From: Elizabethkingia sp. YR214
Lineage (GTDB): Bacteria; Bacteroidota; Bacteroidia; Flavobacteriales; Weeksellaceae
Reading direction: 5' to 3'
Length of the DNA stretch: 64,000 bases
NCBI RefSeq assembly: GCF_003058195.1
Contig: NZ_QBUH01000003.1
Span: forward strand, 1-64,000
The notes under the pieces were generated by a model. It saw nothing but the letters and a program-made list of their open reading frames with translations, did not search any database and was not told the origin of the DNA. Shown piece after piece: positions 36,130 to 44,097 of the stretch (the stretch's first letter is position 1; each line of letters opens with the position of its first letter). The position numbers and the translations under genes were made by a program.

Positions 36130-37488
36130 TTAGAAGTGATTTTCATAATTTTTATCCATTACAAAGCTCTCCATAAACTTTGTTGTATAATTCCCGGCAA
36201 TGAAGTCTTCATTATCCAGAAGTTGTCTGTGGAATGGAATAGTAGTCTTTACTCCTTCAATATAAAACTCCTCTAAAGCTCTTTTCATTTTTGCAATAGC
36301 TTCTTCACGTGTCTGTGCAGTTGTAATAAGCTTAGCAATCATTGAATCGTAGTTAGGTGGAATCGAATATCCGGAATAAACGTGGGTATCTACTCTTACA
36401 CCGTGTCCGCCAGGAATATTTAATCCTTTGATAACACCTGGTGAAGGACGGAAATCCGCATATGGATCCTCTGCATTGATTCTACACTCTATAGCATGAA
36501 GTTTAGGGTAGTGATTAATACCAGAAATAGGAGTTCCGGCAGCCAATAAAATTTGCTCTCTGATAAGATCATAATCAATTACCTGCTCCGTAATAGGGTG
36601 TTCTACCTGAATACGGGTATTCATTTCCATGAAGTAGAAGTTTCTGTGTTTATCTACAAGGAATTCAATCGTACCAACTCCTTCATATCCAATGTATTCT
36701 GCTGCTTTAACTGCTGCATTACCCATTTCTTCACGAAGTTCCGGAGTCATAAATGGAGACGGAGTTTCCTCAATCAGTTTTTGGTTTCTTCTCTGAATAG
36801 AACAGTCTCTTTCAGAAAGGTGACATGCTCTTCCGTTTTGATCTCCTGCAACCTGAATTTCAATATGGCGAGGCTCTTCAATAAGCTTTTCCATGTACAT
36901 ACCTCCGTTTCCGAAAGCAGCAACAGCTTCCTGAATTGCAGAATCCCAGTGATCTTTAAGGTCTTCTTCTTTCCATACAGCACGCATTCCTTTACCACCA
37001 CCACCAGCGGTAGCTTTTATCATTACCGGATAGCCAATTTCTTTAGCAATCTTTACAGCATGCTCATAAGAATCGATAAGTCCGTCGGATCCTGGAACAC
37101 ATGGGATACCTGCAGCTTTCATTGTAGCTTTAGCTGTAGCCTTATCTCCCATTTTTTCAATTTGTTCCGGAGTAGCTCCGATAAATTTAATACCATTCTT
37201 CTGGCAGATTCTGGAAAAATTAGCATTCTCTGAAAGGAATCCGTAACCAGGGTGAATAGCGTCTGCATTAGTAATTTCTGCCGCAGCAATAATATTAGGA
37301 ATCTTTAAGTAAGAATCTTTACTTGGTGCAGGTCCTATACATACAGCTTCGTCTGCGAAACGCACGTGTAAGCTATCCTTATCTGCTGTACTGTAAACAG
37401 CAACGGTCTTAATTCCCATTTCTTTTGCAGAACGCAAAATACGCATGGCAATCTCACCTCTATTGGCAATTAATATCTTTTTGAACAT
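36130..37488 (-). CDS. accC: Acetyl-CoA carboxylase biotin carboxylase subunit
   Basis: A 452-residue ATP-grasp enzyme that carboxylates the biotin on AccB using ATP and bicarbonate. Seen: [14 protein letters not shown] at the start, [13 protein letters not shown], the glycine-rich ATP loop [41 protein letters not shown] and [15 protein letters not shown] with the catalytic Glu/Arg. The length matches E. coli AccC (449). It follows accB by 90 bases of AT-rich, repetitive TTTTAAATT sequence and ends at a strong terminator. Confidence 0.97.
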   Translation of the reverse strand: MFKKILIANRGEIAMRILRSAKEMGIKTVAVYSTADKDSLHVRFADEAVCIGPAPSKDSYLKIPNIIAAAEITNADAIHPGYGFLSENANFSRICQKNGIKFIGATPEQIEKMGDKATAKATMKAAGIPCVPGSDGLIDSYEHAVKIAKEIGYPVMIKATAGGGGKGMRAVWKEEDLKDHWDSAIQEAVAAFGNGGMYMEKLIEEPRHIEIQVAGDQNGRACHLSERDCSIQRRNQKLIEETPSPFMTPELREEMGNAAVKAAEYIGYEGVGTIEFLVDKHRNFYFMEMNTRIQVEHPITEQVIDYDLIREQILLAAGTPISGINHYPKLHAIECRINAEDPYADFRPSPGVIKGLNIPGGHGVRVDTHVYSGYSIPPNYDSMIAKLITTAQTREEAIAKMKRALEEFYIEGVKTTIPFHRQLLDNEDFIAGNYTTKFMESFVMDKNYENHF

Positions 37489-37578
37489 TGTTTCGAAATT
37501 TTAAATTTTAAATTCTGAATTTTAAATTATTTTAAATACAAAAGCATCTAAAATTTATAATTTGTAATCTAAAATTCC

Positions 37579-38055
37579 TTAAGAAGGATCTACTAAGAAT
37601 AAAGGTTGATCGTATTCAACTGGTGAAGCATCATCAACAAGGATTTTTACAATTTTACCGCTTATTTCTGATTCAATCTGGTTGAATAATTTCATTGCTT
37701 CGATAACGCAAACTGTATCTCCTGAAGAGATTGTATCACCTACATTTACGAACACATCTTTATCCGGAGATGGTTTTCTGTAGAAAGTTCCGATCATCGG
37801 AGATTTCACTGCTACATATTTGCTGTCGTCATTATCAGCAGCTGGTGTTGTAGCTTGTGGAGCAGATGTTACAGGTGCAGTAGCCTGAGGAGCTGTTTGT
37901 TGGAAAACGGGCTGTTGAGGAATGTAAGTAAAACCTTCTGCAGCAGCGCTAGGAGTCTTGATATTGATTTCAAAATCCTTTGTTTTATACTTTACTTCAG
38001 ACACTCCGGCCTTAGCAACAAACCTGATCAGGTTCTGTATATCTTTAATATCCAT
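37579..38055 (-). CDS. accB: Biotin carboxyl carrier protein of acetyl-CoA carboxylase
   Basis: A 158-residue BCCP. An N-terminal helical region (MDIKDIQNLIRFVAKAGVSEVKYKTKDFEI) is followed by an Ala/Pro/Thr/Gln-rich linker (about 40-80), then the biotinyl domain with PMIGTFYRKPSPDKDVFVNVGD and CVIEAMKLFNQIESE. Lys122 in EAMK is the biotin attachment site, moved between AccC and AccA/AccD. It is transcribed from its own -7 box (38076-38083) and followed by accC. The terminator at 38097-38133 separates it from rpmF. Confidence 0.96.
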   Translation of the reverse strand: MDIKDIQNLIRFVAKAGVSEVKYKTKDFEINIKTPSAAAEGFTYIPQQPVFQQTAPQATAPVTSAPQATTPAADNDDSKYVAVKSPMIGTFYRKPSPDKDVFVNVGDTISSGDTVCVIEAMKLFNQIESEISGKIVKILVDDASPVEYDQPLFLVDPS

Positions 38056-38075
38056 AAAAATAGTTTTTTAGGGGT

Positions 38076-38083
38076 CAAATATA
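38076..38083 (-). promoter_or_regulatory. -7 element of accB
   Basis: Minus-strand TATATTTG, perfect TAnnTTTG, 20 bases before the accB start. A TTG lies 23 bases upstream of it, at the edge of the usual spacing. Confidence 0.55.
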
Positions 38084-38096
38084 CGAAATAACAACA

Positions 38097-38133
38097 AAAA
38101 ACCATTCAATTTCATGGAAATCGAATGGTTTTT
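38097..38133 (-). terminator. Terminator after rpmF
   Basis: Perfect 11-bp stem AAAAACCATTC / GAATGGTTTTT with a 15-base loop, T run on the minus strand. Confidence 0.8.
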
Positions 38134-38159
38134 GTATAAATTTCAGAGAAAACCGGGTA

Positions 38160-38363
38160 TTAGTTTTCTTCTGTAGTTTCAACTTGTTTTTCAAGTACAA
38201 CTTTACCTCTGTAGTAAAGTTTACCTTCATGCCAGTGTGCTCTGTGATAAAGGTGAAGTTCTCCAGTTGTAGCGTCTTTAGCTAACTGTGGAGCTACAGC
38301 TTTGTAGTGAGTTCTTCTTTTATCTCTTCTAGTAGCAGACTGTCTTCTTTTAGGATGTGCCAT
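38160..38363 (-). CDS. rpmF: 50S ribosomal protein L32
   Basis: A 67-residue L32, starting [22 protein letters not shown] as in other bacteria, with [19 protein letters not shown] at the end. The zinc-ribbon cysteines found in many L32 proteins are absent, so this is the Cys-free form. It lies 38 bases after the YceD gene and is probably co-transcribed with it. In many bacteria yceD and rpmF precede fatty acid synthesis genes (plsX-fabH). Here they precede accB-accC instead, which keeps the link between ribosome and lipid synthesis. Confidence 0.97.
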   Translation of the reverse strand: MAHPKRRQSATRRDKRRTHYKAVAPQLAKDATTGELHLYHRAHWHEGKLYYRGKVVLEKQVETTEEN

Positions 38364-38401
38364 TGTCTGATATTTTTAATATTTTTTAATTCTTGTTTTA
38401 A

Positions 38402-38941
38402 TTAATTTTTGCCCTTTAATTTATTAAGTGCTGCCCATCTTGGATCAATCTCGCCTTCTTCATTTTCTTCTGTCTGATCCTCTTCAACTTCTTTCGGGCT
38501 GTATTGGTCCAGAGTTTCTAAATCTTCTTCTGTTAAGTTGGGAGAAAGTTTCTTCATCGGTATTGCTAATACTACAGCTTCAAATATAAGTTGTGAAATA
38601 TTGAACTCATACTCATTCTGTGGGATTACAATAACCTCTTCATTGCTATCGTCATATTCTTCTCCGAATTTCACCAATACTTTTATATCATTATGTATTG
38701 GATGACTAAAATCTTCATTGCTGATGTCGCAGGTTAACTGAACTGTTCCTTCAACTTTAATTTCAAATTCTAAAAAAGTTGAATGTTTGTCTAACTGTGC
38801 TTTCACTTCAAGATCAGCCTTGTCAAACTCTTGTTCAGTATCAAATAAATTAAAGAACTCCTGTTTTACATCAAAAATAAACTCGTGTTTACCGTTTTTT
38901 AAACCTGTAAATGCGATATTGTAGTTTCTGATTTTCTCCAT
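38402..38941 (-). CDS. YceD family (DUF177) protein
   Basis: 179 residues from the ATG at 38941 (MEKIRNYNIAFTGL). The longer frame to 38956 lacks an ATG that fits and would touch the -7 box at 38954-38961. DUF177/YceD proteins lie next to rpmF in most bacteria and are linked to 23S rRNA maturation. Seen: KHEFIFDVKQEFFNLF, FEIKVEGTVQLTCDIS and the acidic C-terminal DPRWAALNKLK, the usual ending. The Cys pair of many members is reduced to one Cys. It is the first gene of the YceD-rpmF transcript with a full consensus promoter. Confidence 0.9.
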   Translation of the reverse strand: MEKIRNYNIAFTGLKNGKHEFIFDVKQEFFNLFDTEQEFDKADLEVKAQLDKHSTFLEFEIKVEGTVQLTCDISNEDFSHPIHNDIKVLVKFGEEYDDSNEEVIVIPQNEYEFNISQLIFEAVVLAIPMKKLSPNLTEEDLETLDQYSPKEVEEDQTEENEEGEIDPRWAALNKLKGKN

Positions 38942-38953
38942 AAAAATGGTTTG

Positions 38954-38984
38954 CAAAAATAAATTAAATAATTGAGATTACAAA
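38954..38984 (-). promoter_or_regulatory. Promoter of YceD gene and rpmF
   Basis: Minus-strand TTTG (38981-38984), a 19-base spacer, TATTTTTG (38954-38961). Full consensus match in the 48-base gap after pdxA, 13 bases before the start at 38941. Confidence 0.8.
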
Positions 38985-38989
38985 GTAAA

Positions 38990-40078
38990 TTATTCATTTT
39001 CTTCAGGTAAGTCTTCATCTACTCCGTTGGCATCGAAGGTTTTCTTCGGCTGTAACTTGTTTTGAAGTAATTCCTGATATTCTCTTCTGTTCTGGAAAAT
39101 TTTTATTCCCGAAAAAATAGCTTCTTCAAAAGATTGTGCATCTGCAATATTTTTTCCTGCAATATCATAAGCTGTTCCGTGATCCGGAGACGTTCTTATA
39201 AAAGGAAGACCAGCACTATAATTTACTCCTTCTTCATAAGAAATAGTCTTGAATGGAGCAAGTCCTTGGTCATGATACATTGCTAAAACAGCATCGTAGG
39301 CTTTGTACTTTTCAGGTTGGAAAAAGCTGTCCGCAGGGAAAGGTCCAAAAGCCAAAACTCCTTCATCAAATAATTTGTTGATGGCAGGGGTGATAATTTC
39401 TATTTCCTCTTGGCCTATGCTGCCACCATCTCCTGCATGTGGATTTAGTCCTAAAATTGCTATTTTAGGTTTCTGGATACAGAAATCCTCGCGTAATGTC
39501 TGATCCAGTGTTCTGACTTGCTTTACAATTCTCTCCTTGGTAATCTTAGAAGCAACTTCTGCAACAGGAATATGATGTGTAGATACAGCAACCTTTAAGT
39601 CTTCGGTTACCATAAACATCAATGCTTTCTGCTTGAACTTAGCTTCCAGATACTCAGTATGCCCTGTATAATTAAATCCTTGCTTTAGCATTTCGTCCTT
39701 ATTAATAGGTGCTGTAACCAGAACGTCAATTTCTCCCTTCATTAAGGCTTCGGTTGCAGCTTCCAGAGACTGAATTGCCAAGGCGGTAGATTCTTCAGTG
39801 GGTTTGCCAAATTCAATGTTTACATTGTCTTTCCACAGGTTTAGAATATTAATTTCGCCATGCTTTAGCTGCGATAATTGTTGTATCAGGTGGTAGTTCT
39901 GATTGACTTTGAAAACGTTCTTCTGGTAGGAGAATAGTTTCCCGGAACCAAATATAACTGGAGTGAAAAAATCAAGTATAGATTTTTCCTTCAATGTTTT
40001 AATGATGATTTCCGGTCCAATGCCGTTAAAATCCCCTATAGAGATTCCCACACGTATTTTATGATGCTTAGCGCTCAT
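38990..40078 (-). CDS. pdxA: 4-Hydroxythreonine-4-phosphate dehydrogenase
   Basis: A 362-residue PdxA of the DXP-dependent vitamin B6 pathway, oxidising 4-phosphohydroxy-L-threonine with NAD(P)+. Seen: RVGISIGDFNGIGPEIIIKTL, VTAPINKDEMLKQGFNYTGHTEYLE (with a metal-binding His), AVSTHHIPVAEV, LGLNPHAGDGGSIGQEE and AMYHDQGLAPFKTISYEEGVNYSAGLPFIRTSPDHGTAYDIAGK, which carries further metal-binding histidines. The acidic C-terminal tail (EDLPEENE) is unusual but harmless. It is divergent from ribE, with interlocked promoters between them. Confidence 0.96.
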   Translation of the reverse strand: MSAKHHKIRVGISIGDFNGIGPEIIIKTLKEKSILDFFTPVIFGSGKLFSYQKNVFKVNQNYHLIQQLSQLKHGEINILNLWKDNVNIEFGKPTEESTALAIQSLEAATEALMKGEIDVLVTAPINKDEMLKQGFNYTGHTEYLEAKFKQKALMFMVTEDLKVAVSTHHIPVAEVASKITKERIVKQVRTLDQTLREDFCIQKPKIAILGLNPHAGDGGSIGQEEIEIITPAINKLFDEGVLAFGPFPADSFFQPEKYKAYDAVLAMYHDQGLAPFKTISYEEGVNYSAGLPFIRTSPDHGTAYDIAGKNIADAQSFEEAIFSGIKIFQNRREYQELLQNKLQPKKTFDANGVDEDLPEENE

Positions 40079-40085
40079 TTTTTGC

Positions 40086-40107
40086 TATCTTTGAAGATAC
40101 AAATTTA
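40086..40107. promoter_or_regulatory. Interlocked divergent -7 boxes of ribE (+) and pdxA (-)
   Basis: Plus strand TATCTTTG (40086-40093) for ribE and minus strand TAAATTTG (40100-40107) for pdxA, six bases apart. Each box lies just beyond the expected start of the other transcript. The plus-strand box is also part of the inverted repeat TATCTT-TG-AAGATA. Confidence 0.6.
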
Positions 40108-40121
40108 ATATTTTTAAATCA

Positions 40122-40703
40122 ATGTTTACGGGAATAATTGAAGCGATAGGAAAAGTAGAAAATATCGTTCATGAAGACGCTAATGTTCACTTTACAATAA
40201 ATAGCCCTTTTACAGGGGAACTGAAAATAGATCAGAGCGTTGCTCATAACGGTTGCTGCCTGACTGTAGTAGCTATAAAAGATAGTGAGTATGTTGTAAC
40301 AGCGATAAAGGAAACGCTGGATGTAACGGCTTTAGACGAACTGAAAGTTGGAAATCTGGTAAATTTGGAACGTTGTATGATTATGAATAGTCGTTTGGAT
40401 GGACATATTGTACAAGGGCATGTTGATCAGACAGGCTATTTGGATGCTATAGAAAATCAGGACGGAAGTTATCTGCTTACTTTTAAATATGATGAAAAGG
40501 ATTTCACAACAGTTAACAAAGGTTCTATTACTGTAAACGGTATTAGTCTGACAGTAGTAAATAGCCAGAAAGGCCAGTTCTCTGTAGCGTTGATACCTTA
40601 TACCTGGGAACATACTAATATGCACCAGTTAAATATTGGTGATAAGGTGAATTTAGAATTTGATATTATTGGCAAGTATGTTGCTAAGCTTATGAATAAA
40701 TAA
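40122..40703 (+). CDS. ribE: Riboflavin synthase alpha chain
   Basis: A 193-residue protein starting MFTGIIEAIGKVENI, the signature of riboflavin synthase, which dismutates two 6,7-dimethyl-8-ribityllumazine molecules. The two lumazine-binding domains are seen as repeats: VAHNGCCLTVVAI with NLERCMIMNSRLDGHIVQGHVDQTG, and GSITVNGISLTVVN with YTWEHTNM. The length is a little short of E. coli RibE (213). It is the first gene of a run of three, with 3 bases to the kinase gene. No FMN riboswitch is visible in the 43-base gap. Confidence 0.96.
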   Translation: MFTGIIEAIGKVENIVHEDANVHFTINSPFTGELKIDQSVAHNGCCLTVVAIKDSEYVVTAIKETLDVTALDELKVGNLVNLERCMIMNSRLDGHIVQGHVDQTGYLDAIENQDGSYLLTFKYDEKDFTTVNKGSITVNGISLTVVNSQKGQFSVALIPYTWEHTNMHQLNIGDKVNLEFDIIGKYVAKLMNK

Positions 40704-40706
40704 TAT

Positions 40707-42164
40707 ATGGCTCTAGGTCAGAGAGGAATAAGTCTTCAACTTAAAATTTTTTCGGGGTTAATATTAGTGTCTCTATTATGTGTTGCAGGGACAACTCTTA
40801 TTTCTTATCTGGTGATCAGAAGAGTGGCGCAGGTTCAGAATGAAACCTCGCTTCAGAACAAATCTCTGGCGCTTACTACAGCATTAGATTATGCAATTGT
40901 CCATTCGCATGTTACTAAAGAGAACATTGCGACCGAACTTCGATACAAACTGATGGAGATTTCGGATATCAATGGACTGTTGGATATTATATTATATGAC
41001 AGTAAAGGAAACTTTCTGGTTTCTAATAGGGATGCATCGCTGATAAAACAAAAAAGAATCCCTTCGGAGGTGCTTAGTAAAATTCTGCGTAGTGAAGGCG
41101 GAGCACTGGATTTCAGGTTTTATGACGATAAAAGTAATGCTACAATTACATCTTCATACAGAGTCCTTAGAGATGATCCGAGTCTGGATTCCGAACCATT
41201 AGCAATTGCTTATTTTCCATCATATTATTTTAACAATCAATATGTAGATATATTCAATAAACACCTTCAGTTTATTGTTTTAGTTAATGTGTTTGCGGTA
41301 TTGCTGAGTATATTTATCAGCTGGAGAATTTCCAAAAATATTACCAAGACCATCACATCAATTTCGTCTAAGATAAGTGATGAAGGAAGAGATCTTAAGC
41401 CTATAAAATATTCCAGTAGGGATGAGCTAAGTGTCCTGGTTAGAGCTTATAACAGAATGATTTATCAGCTTCGGGAGCAGACCCAGCTAAAGGCGCAGGT
41501 TGAAAGAGAAAAGGCGTGGCGAGAAATGGCCAAGCAGGTTGCACATGAGGTCAAGAATCCTTTGACTCCTATGAAGTTAACTATTCAGAATTTCGAGAGA
41601 AAATTTGATCCTCAGGATCCTGAAATAGAAAATAAGGTACATAAGATGAGTAAGGTAGTGGTCGAGCAGATTGATCTGATTGCAGAAGTTGCCAGTGCGT
41701 TTTCTGAATTTGCCAAGCTGCCTGAAAAAGAAGATACTATTCTTAATCTTAACGAAGAAATCAAGAAGGTTGTAGATATATTTGACAAGAACGATATTTT
41801 TATACATTCAAATAAGGATAATATCATGCTGAGATTCGATAAAATCTATATCAGTCGTATTATGACTAACCTTATTACCAATGCACAACAGGCAGGGGTC
41901 TACGGGAGAAGGCCTATTATCAATATCGATCTGGAGCAATTTAATAAGAAAGTAACCATTAAGGTAGAAGATAACGGAAGCGGAATCGAAAAAGAAAAGC
42001 TTGAACAGATTTTTGAGCCTAATTTTACCACTAAAAGCAGTGGGATGGGACTTGGGCTTACAATGGTCCGTAAGATGATTGATGAGTACAGGGGGACCAT
42101 CTCTGTGAAATCTGAATTCGGAAAAGGAACACAGTTTACCATTAGCTTACCGGTCGGCATTTAA
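40707..42164 (+). CDS. Sensor histidine kinase (NtrY-like)
   Basis: A 485-residue membrane kinase. TM1 lies at about 12-36 and TM2 at about 188-208, enclosing a periplasmic sensor domain of about 150 residues. A HAMP linker (about 210-262) follows. The H-box KQVAHEVKNPLTPMK has His280 as the phosphorylation site. The catalytic domain has N-box NLITNAQQA, G1 DNGSGIEKEKL, F-box IFEPNFTTK and G2 SGMGLGLTMV. No response regulator gene is adjacent, so its partner lies elsewhere. It sits 3 bases after ribE and overlaps the next gene by one base, so all three are co-translated. A link between this kinase and riboflavin is not established. Confidence 0.92.
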   Translation: MALGQRGISLQLKIFSGLILVSLLCVAGTTLISYLVIRRVAQVQNETSLQNKSLALTTALDYAIVHSHVTKENIATELRYKLMEISDINGLLDIILYDSKGNFLVSNRDASLIKQKRIPSEVLSKILRSEGGALDFRFYDDKSNATITSSYRVLRDDPSLDSEPLAIAYFPSYYFNNQYVDIFNKHLQFIVLVNVFAVLLSIFISWRISKNITKTITSISSKISDEGRDLKPIKYSSRDELSVLVRAYNRMIYQLREQTQLKAQVEREKAWREMAKQVAHEVKNPLTPMKLTIQNFERKFDPQDPEIENKVHKMSKVVVEQIDLIAEVASAFSEFAKLPEKEDTILNLNEEIKKVVDIFDKNDIFIHSNKDNIMLRFDKIYISRIMTNLITNAQQAGVYGRRPIINIDLEQFNKKVTIKVEDNGSGIEKEKLEQIFEPNFTTKSSGMGLGLTMVRKMIDEYRGTISVKSEFGKGTQFTISLPVGI

Positions 42165-42853
42165 TGAAGCCTTTTGTTTTTAAACAATTTGAAATTCTTC
42201 AGGATAAAGAAGTTTTTCGAGTGGGTACCGATGGAGTTGTACTTGGAGCATTGTGTAATGGTGAAGGATCTGTCCATGCTTTAGAGGTTGGCTGCGGAAC
42301 CGGACTCATTTCTCTTATGCTGGCGCAGCGATTTCCTTCAATTAGATTCGATGCTTTAGATATCAATGCTAAAGCGGTAGAAATTGCAGGGAAAAATTTT
42401 AATAATTCTCCTTTTGCTGACAGGCTGAATGTTGTTGAAGTCAATTATAATGATTTTGTATCGGCTAATAAATATGATCTTATTGTAAGCAATCCGCCTT
42501 ATTTTGAATCAGATTCTTCTAAAGATCTTATTGCAAGACATCAGGTACTGTTGTCTTTTCAGCAGCTCATTTGTAAAAGCGCTGTGCTTATTTCAGATAC
42601 CGGGATTTTATCTGTTATTATTCCGGGTGATGATGCTGAAAGTTTTATAACTATTGCCAAAGAGAATGACTTATACCTTATTCGTAAAATTGATATTTAT
42701 GGAATAAAAGGTGGAAAGTTGAAAAGAAATATTCTGGAGTTTTCCAGACAACCATCAGAATTGGTTTTGGAAAAGCTTGTTCTGGAAAAAGAAAAAAGAA
42801 TTTATTCGGATGAGTATAGAGAGTTGACGAAAGACTTTCATCCGATGTTTTAA
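42164..42853 (+). CDS. tRNA1(Val) (adenine-N6)-methyltransferase-like (TrmN6/YfiC)
   Basis: A 229-residue class I SAM methyltransferase. It starts MKPFVFKQFEILQDKEVFRVGTDGVVLGAL, characteristic of the YfiC/TrmN6 family that modifies A37 of tRNA-Val. The SAM motif is ALEVGCGTGLISLMLAQR, and NPPY (110-113) is the catalytic motif for exocyclic amino groups. It shares the A of TAATG with the stop of the kinase gene. The strong terminator 42856-42888 closes the ribE operon. Confidence 0.92.
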   Translation: MKPFVFKQFEILQDKEVFRVGTDGVVLGALCNGEGSVHALEVGCGTGLISLMLAQRFPSIRFDALDINAKAVEIAGKNFNNSPFADRLNVVEVNYNDFVSANKYDLIVSNPPYFESDSSKDLIARHQVLLSFQQLICKSAVLISDTGILSVIIPGDDAESFITIAKENDLYLIRKIDIYGIKGGKLKRNILEFSRQPSELVLEKLVLEKEKRIYSDEYRELTKDFHPMF

Positions 42854-42855
42854 AA

Positions 42856-42888
42856 AAAATCCCGCTTAATATTACTAAGCGGGATTTT
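42856..42888. terminator. Bidirectional terminator after the ribE operon
   Basis: Perfect 13-bp stem AAAATCCCGCTTA / TAAGCGGGATTTT, 7-base loop. It lies between the converging ribE operon and ftsE. Confidence 0.92.
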
Positions 42889-42909
42889 ACATTATTTATA
42901 TCATTTATC

Positions 42910-43620
42910 TTATTCAAAAAGTTCTGCAGTATTCATTACTGTTACCTTGCCATCCTCACAACGGATTGCTTCGGCAGGGTAGTTCTGAATCATGTGGTAA
43001 TCATGTGTAGCCATTAATACGGCACAGTTACGCTCTTTGGAGATGTTGGTTAATAGAAGCATAATCTCGTTAGATGTTTCCGGGTCAAGATTTCCGGTAG
43101 GCTCATCTGCAAGGATTAACTCAGGGTGGTTAAGCAAGGCTCTGGCAATTGCAATACGCTGCTGCTCTCCTCCTGACAACTCATGTGGCATTTTGTGCTT
43201 TTTAGTCTTCATGCCTACACTGTTTAGTACCTCGTCTATACGGTCAGTGATTAATCTTTTATCTTTCCAGCCGGTTGCTTGAAGTACAAAAATCAAGTTT
43301 TTCTCAATAGTTCTGTCAGTAAGTAACTGGAAATCCTGGAACACAATACCCAGCTTTCTTCTTAAAGGCGGGATATCGGATGTTCTTAATTTAGATAAGT
43401 CGAAACCTACAACCTCTCCAATACCTTGTCTTAGAGGAAGATCTCCGTAAAGAACCTTTAAAAGTGAACTTTTACCGGAACCTGTTTTTCCAATAAGGTA
43501 GCAGAATCTTCCTTTCTTAATGTTAAGGTTAACATCCGAAAGTACTGTGAAGTTTTTCTGAATTATCTTGGCATTCTGAAGAATGATGATATCATCACCA
43601 TGCTCGTGTTTATGTGGCAT
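42910..43620 (-). CDS. ftsE: Cell division ATP-binding protein FtsE
   Basis: 236 residues from the ATG at 43620 ([10 protein letters not shown]). The frame to 43650 adds 10 residues of no clear value. FtsE is the ABC ATPase partner of the membrane protein FtsX that activates cell-wall hydrolases at the septum. Seen: Walker [10 protein letters not shown] (44-52), Q-loop VFQDFQLL, signature [15 protein letters not shown], Walker [13 protein letters not shown] and H-loop ATHDYHM. The EPTGNLDP block and length favour FtsE over other ABC proteins. No ftsX is adjacent. Confidence 0.92.
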   Translation of the reverse strand: MPHKHEHGDDIIILQNAKIIQKNFTVLSDVNLNIKKGRFCYLIGKTGSGKSSLLKVLYGDLPLRQGIGEVVGFDLSKLRTSDIPPLRRKLGIVFQDFQLLTDRTIEKNLIFVLQATGWKDKRLITDRIDEVLNSVGMKTKKHKMPHELSGGEQQRIAIARALLNHPELILADEPTGNLDPETSNEIMLLLTNISKERNCAVLMATHDYHMIQNYPAEAIRCEDGKVTVMNTAELFE

Positions 43621-43734
43621 ATCTTTACTTTTAACAATTGAAATCAGCACCTGGTGCTGATTTTAAAGGCTAAAAATACAAAAAACTTTTTTAGAATAAA
43701 TGAGTTTTTGTATAAATCAGAGGATAAACAAATA

Positions 43735-43769
43735 AAAATGCCTGAAGTAAAGAATACCTCAAGCATTTT
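43735..43769 (-). terminator. Terminator of rpmH
   Basis: Minus-strand stem AAAATGCTTGAGG / CTTCAGGCATTTT (some G-U pairs), then T run. Confidence 0.75.
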
Positions 43770-43791
43770 AAAATCTATAATAATACAGAAA

Positions 43792-43947
43792 TTATCTCTT
43801 AGCTCTAGACGCGCTAACAGTCAATCTCTTTCTGCCTTTAGCTCTTCTTGCAGCCAAAACTCTTCTACCATTTGGCGTTGACATTCTTTCTCTGAAACCG
43901 TGTTTGTTTCTTTTCTTTCTTTCTGATGGCTGGAATGTTCTTTTCAT
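43792..43947 (-). CDS. rpmH: 50S ribosomal protein L34
   Basis: A 51-codon gene on the minus strand. It reads [18 protein letters not shown], then [28 protein letters not shown], ending in AKR. This is the classic L34 sequence, very rich in Arg and Lys, and binds 23S rRNA. It is easily missed because it is short and an opposite-strand frame (43654-43881) overlaps it. Its terminator follows at 43735-43769. It is not next to dnaA or rnpA here, unlike in many bacteria, as is common in Bacteroidetes. Confidence 0.97.
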   Translation of the reverse strand: MKRTFQPSERKKRNKHGFRERMSTPNGRRVLAARRAKGRKRLTVSASRAKR

Positions 43948-44064
43948 TACCTAAGTATATTTATAGTTAGTAATATTTCTATTGTATATTTTCAGACTGC
44001 AAATTTATGTATTTTTTATTAACCTGCAAAAATATTTTTATTTTTTATTAGGGAATGCTGTTAA

Positions 44065-44072
44065 TATCTTTG
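44065..44072 (+). promoter_or_regulatory. -7 element of nrnA
   Basis: TATCTTTG followed by CA, 25 bases before the start. No TTTG at the usual spacing. Confidence 0.55.
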
Positions 44073-44097
44073 CAGAATTATATTTTAAAGACCGTCT

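Noticed and set aside
36553-37233. A 226-codon open frame opposite accC
   Set aside because: It lies wholly inside accC on the other strand, has a low-complexity Ser/Phe/Asn/Cys-rich translation, and accC is certain.
37489-37578. Repeats of TTTTAAATT between accB and accC as a CRISPR or regulatory array
   Set aside because: They are irregular, short, and pure A/T. There are no spacers of constant length.
43654-43881. A 75-codon plus-strand frame near rpmH
   Set aside because: It overlaps the clear minus-strand L34 gene and its terminator.
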